Source: CAIMMJ01 sp037131955 (GTDB lineage Bacteria; Bacteroidota; Bacteroidia; UBA4408). Taken from it: a DNA stretch of 17,762 nucleotides. The DNA lies in contig JBAXQC010000054.1 of assembly GCA_037131955.1 (NCBI GenBank), positions 1 through 17,762 of the forward strand, given 5' to 3'. This document shows positions 1 through 7,571 of this stretch, one piece after another. Under the pieces are notes generated by a model that saw nothing but the letters and a program-made list of their open reading frames with translations, was not told the DNA's origin and ran no database searches. The position numbers and the translations under genes were made by a program. Positions within the stretch are counted from its first letter, which is position 1, and the number at the start of each line of letters is the position of its first letter.

Positions 1-582
1 CAAGATATAAATGGTGGAACAAAGCCCGAACCTATTTTTCAATTAGTAAATACTGCCAACGATAACTCCAATAGTTTAATTGGTTATTATGCTTCTAACG
101 CTGGTGCATTAATGTTTATAAAAGATGATTCTTACAATCTTTATACATCTACAGATAGAAGAAGACGCTTAATTTCTAGTTTGTTTAAAACTTCAACAAA
201 GTATCTGAATCCTGCTGCTGTAGGCGGGTTAACTATATCGCCAAATATTTGTGTTATCCGTTTTGCCGAAGTTCATTTAATAAGGGCCGAAGCCAATTTA
301 TTAAGCGGAGGCAGCACACAAGAAGCTTTAGATTCTTACAATTTAATTAGACGCCGTGCTTTCAAAACAAATTACGTGGAAGAAACATCCACCGAAGGCT
401 TGTTAGATAAAGTAAGAAGTGAAAGAAGATTAGAAATGATGTGTGAACAAAGCGACAGGTACATGAACCTACGTCGTTTGCGTTTGCCATTAAGGAAAGC
501 TAACGAAAATGAATATTCTAAATTTTTATTTAAAATTCCACAAGAAGAAATTTCGGCCAATCCAGATTTGCTGCAAAACTAA
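1..582 (+). CDS. SusD/RagB-family outer-membrane nutrient-binding lipoprotein, C-terminal part (5' end outside window)
   Basis: The reading frame is open from the first base, so this is the last 193 codons of a protein that usually has 450-600 residues. What remains is the SusD C-terminal region: a helical segment RFAEVHLIRAEANLL, a stretch with the SYNLIRRRA element, then RSERRLEMMCEQSDRYMNLR, and the family-typical ending KIPQEEISANPDLLQN. SusD-like proteins sit on the outer membrane as lipoproteins and act as a lid on a SusC-type TonB-dependent transporter, capturing glycans or peptides. The partner susC-like gene would be expected upstream, outside the window. The usual EG-R-FFDLRR pattern is changed to EQSDRYMNLRR here. 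Nothing in the fragment reveals the substrate. The family assignment is firm; the gene's role is not resolved. Confidence 0.93.
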   Translation, partial: QDINGGTKPEPIFQLVNTANDNSNSLIGYYASNAGALMFIKDDSYNLYTSTDRRRRLISSLFKTSTKYLNPAAVGGLTISPNICVIRFAEVHLIRAEANLLSGGSTQEALDSYNLIRRRAFKTNYVEETSTEGLLDKVRSERRLEMMCEQSDRYMNLRRLRLPLRKANENEYSKFLFKIPQEEISANPDLLQN

Positions 583-905
583 ATACAAAAAGCCTCCAGA
601 TTTGGGGGCTTAATATTTAAGCCAAGTACCTCAGCACTTTTATCTGTTTTGCAAGATTGCAATAAACAGGGGTTTAATTATACTCATTTTGGTTTTGTGG
701 CGTAGTGGATAAAAAATGATGACGTCTGCCACTAAGGATAGGAGCACAAAAAGTCTTTTTTTACTGAACTTAATCCCATAGAAAAAGAAAATCAAGTTTT
801 ATTTTGGTGTTTAACTTGTAATCCTAGTATTACTGTAGCCTTAATTTGTTAGAGATACTAGGGGTTAAATAGAAAGCCATTACGAATATTGTTCTAGAGG
901 TTTAT
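583..905. other. Convergent spacer without a recognisable gene, rich in inverted repeats
   Basis: This 323-base spacer lies between the ends of two convergent genes. I find no convincing open frame and no tRNA fold. It holds several short inverted repeats: 591-597 with 604-610; 607-613 with 617-623; 703-708 with 729-734 (TAGTGG/CCACTA); and 823-830 with 855-862 (CCTAGTAT/ATACTAGG, 8 bp perfect, 24-base spacer). Confidence 0.5.
591..610 (-). terminator. Probable intrinsic terminator facing leftward
   Basis: AGCCTCC (591-597) pairs with GGGGGCT (604-610) through seven base pairs including one G-T pair, with a six-base loop. On the - strand the stem is followed by TTTTTGTATTT, so the U tract serves leftward transcription from the 906-1715 gene. 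It would protect the susD end from antisense read-through. On the + strand there is no U tract after the stem, only TAATATT. Confidence 0.5.
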
Positions 906-1715
906 TTATTGATTTTGCTCTATTTTATTCGTCATTTTGTTTTGTATGTTATTTGACTTAAATAATGGTTTAGCTTTTAGTGCTTGTATAAGCGTAAGCA
1001 AAGCTAAAAGTCCATAAACAAGAGAAACTGCAACAGTAAGCTTTGTGTTTTTTAAAACATAATACGAAAGTATTTGCAATACTTGCAGGGCATGCATACC
1101 AATAAAATGAGCTACTCTTAAATCGCCAACTGTCTTGCTCCACCCAACAATGAACAAATTAGAATTGTCGTTTAATGCTCCTACACTATGGTTAAGTTTT
1201 GAACCCATAGCAAAACCCTCAAATGACAATATAACAAAAATAATAATTCCTAATCGTATTGACCAAACGTAAAAATTGGGTAGTTCTGGAAATGAGTTGG
1301 TGAAAAATAGTAATCCAACATATGCTGTATAAAGTGTAACTACTGTGGCGGCTATTGCCATCATCGAATACAATGCTGAATAAATAGGTGTGCTTAAATT
1401 GAAGTGAGAAAGCTGTCCTTTACCTGCTTGAAATGCGATATAAAAAATCTCAAAACCCAATAGAATGATAACAGCCCAGCTGAATAAATTAATGTTGAAA
1501 TTTGGTAAATAATAGCAATACCAAGCCATTGCCCAAGCAAATAAAAATGTTGAAAAAGCAAATTTAAAAGGCTTGTACCAGGCATTAACATTATACACTT
1601 GAGTATTTGTGAATTTTGTAAGTACAATAAAAATAGCGGATAACACAAGACATAACAACCCATAATAGAATAGGGTTTCGTTTCGGTGTTTGAGTTGTAG
1701 AATAAAGTCTATCAT
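906..1715 (-). CDS. Integral membrane protein of unknown function with conserved histidine motifs
   Basis: A 269-residue protein with about seven hydrophobic helices (roughly residues 17-34, 49-69, 75-95, 112-137, 149-170, 200-221, 227-246) and a basic, Asn/Gln-rich tail. There is no signal peptide beyond the first helix. Three polar stretches look conserved rather than random: WYKPFKFAFS (47-56), QAGKGQLSHFN (96-106) and GDLRVAHFIGMHALQ (197-211). Similar GD-R-HF-G-H-LQ stretches occur, from memory, in many uncharacterised bacterial membrane proteins. His104, His203 and His208 sit at or in helices and could bind a metal or haem, but this is inference only. The ATG is preceded by an A-rich stretch and no Shine-Dalgarno site. 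It is separated by 357 bases from the transporter gene upstream on the same strand, so it is probably transcribed alone. I do not recognise a named family. Confidence 0.82.
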   Translation of the reverse strand: MIDFILQLKHRNETLFYYGLLCLVLSAIFIVLTKFTNTQVYNVNAWYKPFKFAFSTFLFAWAMAWYCYYLPNFNINLFSWAVIILLGFEIFYIAFQAGKGQLSHFNLSTPIYSALYSMMAIAATVVTLYTAYVGLLFFTNSFPELPNFYVWSIRLGIIIFVILSFEGFAMGSKLNHSVGALNDNSNLFIVGWSKTVGDLRVAHFIGMHALQVLQILSYYVLKNTKLTVAVSLVYGLLALLTLIQALKAKPLFKSNNIQNKMTNKIEQNQ

Positions 1716-2072
1716 TTTTTTATACTGGCTAGTTTGTTTTTTATTTTCATCATTATTTTGTTTGGAGTTACCTGTTGCAAATTACTCAAAAACTAATTCA
1801 TAAAGCCAACATTTTTTTTGCTATTTCCATATAAAAATATCTCAACTCCTGCTTAAGCAAAACATTTGATGGTGAAGATATGGTGGTCTTATAGCATTTG
1901 TAATTTGCATTTAATTTTTTGTCTCTTTATGGTTTGTAACTATTTTCAGATTTGCAATTAGATAGGTTTATAATACAAATGTTCCATTTTTTAATTGGAG
2001 TTCCAAACTGATATGAATAGCCATTTTAAATTAATTTCATTGGTGTTTTTATTTGTGATTTTTAAAGGTAGA
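1716..2072. other. AT-rich spacer, nothing recognisable
   Basis: This 357-base spacer separates two - strand genes. It should hold the promoter of the downstream membrane-protein gene and the end of the transporter transcript. I searched the - strand for TAnnTTTG and found no exact match, and I see no strong hairpin followed by a T tract. Confidence 0.4.
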
Positions 2073-3344
2073 TTACTTGTCCATAAATTGCAAGTAAAGT
2101 AATGTTACTGCAGCAACGGTCATTATAATTAATGCTGCAAAGCCGAGAATGTTTGTTAACTTTCCGTTCACATTTTCTCCCATAATTTTTTTATTATTAG
2201 AAATGTGTAAGATAATTGCAATTAAAACAGGAGCAGTTAGCCCATAGAGAATGGCCGTATAAATTAATGATTGAATGGGGCTAATTCCAATATAGTTTAA
2301 TGATAAACCAAGCGTTAAGGAAATAGCAATTATTATGTAAAATGCTTTGGCTTCATGAAATTTTTTGTCGAGGCCCTGTTCCCAACCAAATGTTTCGGTA
2401 ATAATATATGAAATAGAGCCACTTAGCACAGGAATTGCAATAAGTCCCGTTCCAATTACACCAACAGCAAAAAGAAGATAAGCCAAGTTGCCTGCCAAAG
2501 GTTTTAGTGCCATTGCTGCTTGCTCCACGGTATCAATTTGATGGATGCCACCATTATATAAAACAGTTCCGGCAGTAAGGATTATAAAATACATAACAAA
2601 TCCAGAAATTGTCATTCCAAAATCTACATCTTGGTTTATCTCATGAATTATTTTTTTATTTACCACTAAATGCTTTCTCTTGTTCTTCATTTCTTCTACT
2701 TCTACCGAAGCTTGCCAAAAGAAAAGGTAGGGCGAAATGGTAGTGCCAAGTATGCCCACGATAATTGCAATGAAGTCCTTGTTAAATTTAATAGTTGGAA
2801 TAAATGTAGCTTTAAGAATAGCACCAAAATCTTGCTTGTACAAAAACGGAACAACAAAATACACCAACATTACTATGCATAGATATTTTAGAACGGATGC
2901 AATTTTTTGATAGGGTAGAAAAATTATTAAACCAAGCAGAATAATTGTAAAAAGAACACTAAAAAAATTTGCATCAATAGCAGGAAACAGCATGTTTCCA
3001 ACTGCTCCCATTCCAGCAATGTCAGCACCAATATTCATAACAATTGCAGGAAAACTAAATAATAGCATCAAATATAAAATAGGTTTTGGATAGTGTTTTT
3101 TAAGCGTACCAGTTAATCCTTGAGAGGTTACCAAACCAATTCTAGCACACATTTGCTGTATGGATGCCATTAATGGAAAAGCAATAATCGCTGTCCAAAG
3201 TGTTGCAAGTCCAAATGCTGCACCTGCTTGAGAATAAGTTGCAATTCCAGATGGATCATCGTCGCTGGCGCCAGTTACTAAACCTGGACCAAGTTTTTTC
3301 CAACTACTTAAAATTTTGTTTGTAATTGTTTTCTTTTTTATCAT
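2073..3344 (-). CDS. NRAMP-superfamily divalent cation transporter, divergent metal site
   Basis: A 423-residue, roughly 11-helix inner-membrane transporter of the NRAMP/SLC11 superfamily, which usually takes up Mn2+ or Fe2+ with protons. Residues 19-35 read GPGLVTGASDDDPSGIA and correspond to helix 1; residues 199-211 read LGTTISPYLFFWQ and correspond to helix 6. Classical members have DPGN in helix 1 and MPH in helix 6. Here the aspartate (Asp30) is kept, but Asn becomes Gly33, Met becomes Ser204 and His becomes Tyr206. Loss of the methionine ligand removes the group that favours transition metals, so the substrate may differ, for instance Mg2+ as reported for NRAMP-related magnesium transporters; that is inference. 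Length and helix layout are normal, and no frameshift is seen. No metal riboswitch is evident upstream. Superfamily membership is firm; the substrate is unknown. Confidence 0.92.
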   Translation of the reverse strand: MIKKKTITNKILSSWKKLGPGLVTGASDDDPSGIATYSQAGAAFGLATLWTAIIAFPLMASIQQMCARIGLVTSQGLTGTLKKHYPKPILYLMLLFSFPAIVMNIGADIAGMGAVGNMLFPAIDANFFSVLFTIILLGLIIFLPYQKIASVLKYLCIVMLVYFVVPFLYKQDFGAILKATFIPTIKFNKDFIAIIVGILGTTISPYLFFWQASVEVEEMKNKRKHLVVNKKIIHEINQDVDFGMTISGFVMYFIILTAGTVLYNGGIHQIDTVEQAAMALKPLAGNLAYLLFAVGVIGTGLIAIPVLSGSISYIITETFGWEQGLDKKFHEAKAFYIIIAISLTLGLSLNYIGISPIQSLIYTAILYGLTAPVLIAIILHISNNKKIMGENVNGKLTNILGFAALIIMTVAAVTLLYLQFMDK

Positions 3345-3755
3345 TTTGTTGATGATGATTGTTTGACAAAATCACAATTAATATGAGTAGAAAAGAAGTT
3401 GAACCATTTTTCTAGTTAAAAATTTGGGATAATTTTTTTATAAAAATACCAATATATATTTAGTTAAGAATAAAAAAACGAACAGAAATAAGTTAGATTA
3501 TAAATGGTGTTTTCATTGTTATTTTTTTAACGAATTTATTCGGAATTAATCTGCCAAATAAGATTTTTAAATTTGCAATTGAAAGGTGTTTATTACTCAC
3601 TTATTTGTTCTAAATAACATATATTAATTTTTATAATTTCTTTCACTGAAAAATCTGATTGCATTTTACTTGCTTTCGCTGATTAGCTTTTTAATTTCTT
3701 TACCAAAAATTTTAGGTTGTGTTCCAATTGCAATAATTTAAATTTATTTTGATTT
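3345..3755. other. AT-rich spacer, nothing recognisable
   Basis: This 411-base spacer lies between the stop of the 3756-4730 lipoprotein gene and the start of the transporter gene, both on the - strand. It contains many A and T tracts. I find no exact TAnnTTTG element, no strong terminator hairpin, no open frame with protein-like composition and no riboswitch fold that I recognise. Confidence 0.4.
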
Positions 3756-4730
3756 TTATTGTACCATTTTTCTTACAATAACTTCATTGTCTAAAATAAC
3801 ATTCGTTGACCATATAAATTGAGCGTCGTTATTAGCATCGTCAAAAATATCGGTAAAGTTTGTAAAGGCACTTTTGCCATCAACACCAATTGCAGCATTA
3901 CTAAACGTTGTTGCATTGGGCCATGAAGAATCATCAAAATTTTTATTCATCCAATCAGCTGGAACTTTCCAATGCAAAGCAGCATATCCAGCTCCATTTC
4001 TAACGTCGCTTGTATTGCAGTTTGAAGAATTTCTTGTGGTTCCATTTTCTGTAACGCAACTAAAATCCTTTACAGGTGCAACATAAAAAGTCTGTGCTTT
4101 CCAATCTGCATCGGTTTTGCAAACTATGTTTCCAGCAGCATCTTTAAAAACAGCAACCATACCACCATCGCCGGGGTGATATTTTTTTAATTTGTTTTTT
4201 TCGCAACCTAATCCTAATCTTTCTTCCCAGTCAACCAATTTCATGGCAATGGAAAATGGTTTTAAAACCTTAAATTTTACAATACTAGAATTAAAGTCGG
4301 TAAAGGGGATGGCGTCTTTACCAACTGCAACGCCATTGATGTAAAGTTCAAAGTAATTATCGGCAAATATGTAGCCTGTAATTATTTCGCCAGCTGCGTC
4401 TATTTCAATAACATTTGATGAATTAAAAGCGGCAAGTGCGGCAGTGCTATTCTCGTATTTATTGCCATCAGGATTATATAAATCAGAGGCGGTAGGGAAA
4501 TTTGTGTTAGTAAAATTTACTTCGGCAGGTACCGTCCAAATTGTGCCGTCAGTTGCAGTTATTGAGCCAAGACCGGAAACTCTAATGCCTTTTGAGTATA
4601 AGTTCTCTGTTGTTGTTGAGGCCAAACCTATTGTAACTGATGCTGTGCCTGAATATTCACCTGTAACACTTTTCTTACATGAACAACACAAAACAATTTG
4701 TGCGATAACTATTATAATAGTAGACTTCAT
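3756..4730 (-). CDS. Predicted lipoprotein with jelly-roll-like C-terminal region, function unknown
   Basis: A 324-residue exported protein. Residues 1-17 form a hydrophobic signal ending in LCCSC, and Cys18 followed by KK is typical of Bacteroidota lipoproteins, although Cys at the -3 position is unusual. No acidic export signal follows the cysteine, so a periplasmic rather than cell-surface position is likelier. The middle (about 170-230) is Cys-containing, with WKAQTFYVAP followed by spaced cysteines. The C-terminus has WMNKNFDDSSWPNA and then FIWSTNVILDNEVIVRK, a spacing typical of galactose-binding-like beta sandwiches in carbohydrate-active proteins. Binding of a sugar or surface polymer is therefore possible but unproven. 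The gene stands alone, and a TACATTTG -7 element lies 23 bases before the ATG. Being a lipoprotein is well supported; the function is not. Confidence 0.82.
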   Translation of the reverse strand: MKSTIIIVIAQIVLCCSCKKSVTGEYSGTASVTIGLASTTTENLYSKGIRVSGLGSITATDGTIWTVPAEVNFTNTNFPTASDLYNPDGNKYENSTAALAAFNSSNVIEIDAAGEIITGYIFADNYFELYINGVAVGKDAIPFTDFNSSIVKFKVLKPFSIAMKLVDWEERLGLGCEKNKLKKYHPGDGGMVAVFKDAAGNIVCKTDADWKAQTFYVAPVKDFSCVTENGTTRNSSNCNTSDVRNGAGYAALHWKVPADWMNKNFDDSSWPNATTFSNAAIGVDGKSAFTNFTDIFDDANNDAQFIWSTNVILDNEVIVRKMVQ

Positions 4731-4753
4731 TTTTAATCTTTGTTGATTTTTTA

Positions 4754-4761
4754 CAAATGTA
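4754..4761 (-). promoter_or_regulatory. -7 promoter element of the lipoprotein gene
   Basis: The - strand reads TACATTTG, an exact match to the Bacteroidota -7 consensus TAnnTTTG. It lies 23 bases before the ATG at 4730, giving a short leader. No TTTG is present at the expected -33 distance. Confidence 0.5.
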
Positions 4762-5180
4762 ACTTAATTTAATGGTTAATAATTTAATATGTCTAAATTC
4801 TAAGGAGATTTTATTTTTTGTGTATGTTATTTTATTTTACGTTGCCATTTAGTTTCTCTGTGGGTTACGGATAACTTTTTGCAATAAACTACACAACATT
4901 TTTTTTACCCCACTCTTGCCTTTAAATTTCTTGTTTTGAAAATGTAAATTTTTTAATAAACATACATATGTTTTCTTTTAAAGTATCAAATGCGAATTTG
5001 TATAGATGAATGATTATAAACCTTTAGAATCAAACCCTAAAAAGCTGAATTTTAAATTTATATTCTTTGATTATGAATTTTCTTGCAGTTTAATTTATTA
5101 ACCGTTTTAATTTTATTTTAATGTAAACAATACAATTTATTTGAAACCTTAAAAGGATATTTTAGTAAAAGTGCAGTCTT

Positions 5181-5186
5181 AGGTGA
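5181..5186 (+). promoter_or_regulatory. Shine-Dalgarno site that decides the phosphatase start
   Basis: AGGTGA lies five bases before ATG 5192. The in-frame GTG at 5183 is part of this sequence, so it is better read as ribosome-binding site than as start codon. Confidence 0.6.
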
Positions 5187-5191
5187 ATTCT

Positions 5192-7219
5192 ATGAAAATA
5201 AAATACAAACTTTTTATTGCATTTATTACAATCAGTATATTTTCTTTATTATTTATTTTAGTGAATACCTGGCTTTTTAAAAAGCGTGATGACATTTCTC
5301 AACAACTAAACATTCTTGAAGAAACACAAATGTTATCATTAGAAGAGTATAAACTCCAACAAGAATTTTTTTTACACGAATCAAACAATCTTGAATTTTA
5401 TAAAACAGGAGAAAGTTTAATTTTAAACAAACATAGAAAAGTTGCAAAAAAAATCATTAAAAACATCAACAATTTAATGAACTCAGAAGAAACGAGGCTG
5501 CTTTTTGAAGCTAATTTTCTCAGTTCCCTTGCAATTGAACAAAATAATTACTGTAATATTTTTGAAGAAGTTGTAAAGGAAATCAAGCTCAAAGGTTTTA
5601 AGGACTTTGGTATAGAAGGCGAAATGAGAAATTTTGCTCATGCATTAATGGAGATAAAAGGTTTAGATCAAGCAAAAATATTAATGCTTCGTCGTCATGA
5701 AAAAGATTTTATAATAAGAAAGGAAACTTCTTATACAGTTCAATTTAATAGTGTAATTAATAATCTAAAGTCAGAGGTTAAAAATAATTCTAAGTTATCT
5801 ACATTTCAAAAAATCAAACTCGATTCAATTATTAATGGCTATGCCTTAGCTTTTATAAAATTGGTTAATTCAAACAATAACTTAATAGGATCGGATAATA
5901 AATCTGGCTTGATATTTAAGTTATCAAATCAACATAACGCAATCATAGATTCTATAGCTAAGAACAAGTTTAAGGCAGCTAGTCAAATGAATAATATTTT
6001 TAAAAATCTTTTGCTCACTGCGATTTTTGTAATTTTATCAATATTTACTTTAGCATTTATTTTCAGTTATAGGCTAGCTTCAGAGGTATCAAAACCCATA
6101 GAAAATTTAAACAGTTACATCAATAAGTTCGTTGAAAGTAAATTTACTATTGTTACATTAATAGATGAAAAAAAATCAAATGATGAAATTTCAATACTAA
6201 GTAATAATTTCTTCAAAATGTCGGAAGAAATAACCAACCACATTAAATTTTTTGAAGAAAAAGTTAAAGAAAGAACATCAGAAATAAATAAACAGAACCT
6301 CGAAATAACTTATCAAAAGGTAAAGATTCATGATCAATACAAAGAACTTTTTATAAAGAATTTATCTTTAGAAAAACAACAATTGTTGATTTTAGAAAAA
6401 AACAAAGATATCACAGATAGTATTTTATATGCCCAGAGAATACAAAAAGCAATGATGCCCTCTAGAGCAAAACTTAGAACCATAGTTCCAAACGGATTTA
6501 TTTTCTTTCAACCTCGTGATATTGTTAGTGGTGATTTTTATTTTACTATAGAAAAAGACGAAAAAGTATTTTTTGGTATTGCAGATTGTACTGGACACGG
6601 GGTGCCTGGTGCTTTTTTAAGTATAATTGGAAACAATGCTTTAAACAAAGCAATTAATGAGTTTGATTTAGCAAATCCAGCAGAAATTCTTAATAAAGTA
6701 AATGACTTAGTTGAAAATAGTATAAACAATCACGATGAATCTGTTATTAACGACGGAATGGATATTGCTCTATGTGTATTGGATAAAACGAGAAGAATTC
6801 TAGAATACTCAGGGGCAAATATTCCACTTTGGATAATTTCCGAAGAAGAAGATGTTGAATTAGAATTGATGGATGATAATGTTTCATTTGCCACTGCAAA
6901 CAAATCTCAACTTCATTTAAAAGAGTTTAAGCCTAATAAACAACCAATTGGTCATTATTACTATCGCCAGCCATTTACAAATCATATTATACACCTTAAA
7001 AAGAATGATAAATTGTATATTTCGTCTGATGGCTTTGCCGATCAGTTTGGTGGCGCTAAAAACAAAAAATTCAAGAATAACCAATTAAGAAATCTTCTTT
7101 TAAATATTCAATTTCTAAACATGGATGAACAGAAACAACATATAAAGGAAGTTATCAAAAACTGGAAAGGTGCTAATGAGCAAGTAGATGACATAACTAT
7201 GCTAGGAATTCAAGTGTGA
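5192..7219 (+). CDS. Membrane-anchored SpoIIE-family (PP2C-type) serine/threonine phosphatase with helical sensor domain and HAMP
   Basis: A 675-residue signalling protein. Helix 1 spans about 7-28 and helix 2 about 272-293. Between them lies an all-helical periplasmic domain with MLRRHEKDFIIRK (165-177), a motif resembling the helical-bundle sensors of some chemoreceptors. A HAMP linker (about 294-350) and coiled coil (about 350-410) lead into DITDSILYAQRIQKAMMP. The C-terminal catalytic domain keeps the metal-binding aspartates: SGDFYF (446-451), DCTGHGVPGAF (465-475), SSDGFADQFGG (611-621) and DDITML (666-671). Such proteins dephosphorylate anti-sigma-antagonist or other phosphoproteins in response to a signal. 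No anti-sigma kinase or STAS partner is nearby, so the target is probably encoded elsewhere. ATG 5192 is preferred over GTG 5183 because AGGTGA overlaps the GTG. The gene is monocistronic and ends in a T5-tailed compound hairpin. Confidence 0.93.
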   Translation: MKIKYKLFIAFITISIFSLLFILVNTWLFKKRDDISQQLNILEETQMLSLEEYKLQQEFFLHESNNLEFYKTGESLILNKHRKVAKKIIKNINNLMNSEETRLLFEANFLSSLAIEQNNYCNIFEEVVKEIKLKGFKDFGIEGEMRNFAHALMEIKGLDQAKILMLRRHEKDFIIRKETSYTVQFNSVINNLKSEVKNNSKLSTFQKIKLDSIINGYALAFIKLVNSNNNLIGSDNKSGLIFKLSNQHNAIIDSIAKNKFKAASQMNNIFKNLLLTAIFVILSIFTLAFIFSYRLASEVSKPIENLNSYINKFVESKFTIVTLIDEKKSNDEISILSNNFFKMSEEITNHIKFFEEKVKERTSEINKQNLEITYQKVKIHDQYKELFIKNLSLEKQQLLILEKNKDITDSILYAQRIQKAMMPSRAKLRTIVPNGFIFFQPRDIVSGDFYFTIEKDEKVFFGIADCTGHGVPGAFLSIIGNNALNKAINEFDLANPAEILNKVNDLVENSINNHDESVINDGMDIALCVLDKTRRILEYSGANIPLWIISEEEDVELELMDDNVSFATANKSQLHLKEFKPNKQPIGHYYYRQPFTNHIIHLKKNDKLYISSDGFADQFGGAKNKKFKNNQLRNLLLNIQFLNMDEQKQHIKEVIKNWKGANEQVDDITMLGIQV

Positions 7220-7571
7220 GTTATGTTTTCACTCCTTCTGTCCATAGTCTAAAGCCAACAATCTGCCGCGGCGCAGAGCTTGGGACTCAGGACTTTTTAA
7301 ATAAAATCTCTAAATTTTAGTAATGTCAGTTGTAGAGTATAAAACTAGAAAAGGGTAAAGGATTTTGTATGTTTATAAAAACAGAAAATGCAGGAAATCC
7401 TTAGTCCCTCAGCTTATACAGTGCTTCAGAGGAGGACAGTTAGTCTAGAAAATGATTCATCCTATAGTTACCTGTAAAAATTATATTATCTTTCAATTAG
7501 CAATTTACCAAATTTAAACCTTAAATAAATGATGGTTTGTATTGTAATTTTTGAAATTTTTTTAAACAAAA
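7220..7571. other. Convergent spacer with a GC-rich hairpin island
   Basis: This 352-base spacer lies between the ends of the phosphatase gene and mqnA. Its left end holds the compound hairpin at 7240-7293, clearly more GC-rich than its surroundings. The rest is AT-rich without a convincing open frame. Near 7520-7545 AAACC/GGTTT arms could form a weak 5-bp stem, too weak to call as the mqnA terminator. Confidence 0.45.
7240..7298 (+). terminator. Compound hairpin terminator behind the phosphatase gene
   Basis: Nested arms line up: GTCC (7240-7243) with GGAC (7290-7293), AGTC (7246-7249) with GACT (7284-7287), AAGC (7252-7255) with GCTT (7278-7281), and CTGC (7263-7266) with GCAG (7273-7276). 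The structure is followed by T5 (7294-7298). Internal mismatches make it imperfect. It may also be a dispersed intergenic repeat. Confidence 0.55.

Larger units (their letters stand above)
4731..5191. other. Divergent AT-rich promoter region
   Basis: This spacer separates two divergently transcribed genes, so it should carry both promoters. The leftward -7 element is at 4754-4761. For the rightward phosphatase gene I see no exact TAnnTTTG; the nearest is TTTATTTG shortly before the gene, with one mismatch. No open frame or stable long hairpin is apparent. Confidence 0.45.

Noticed and set aside
583..905. A structured RNA or tRNA in the convergent spacer
   Set aside because: Short inverted repeats exist, but there is no cloverleaf, no T-loop sequence and no known riboswitch core that I can identify.
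3345..3755. Metal-sensing riboswitch upstream of the transporter gene
   Set aside because: The leader is almost pure A/T with no conserved riboswitch core and no strong paired stems.
5183..5191. GTG 5183 as the phosphatase start
   Set aside because: The GTG is part of AGGTGA, well spaced as ribosome-binding site for ATG 5192.
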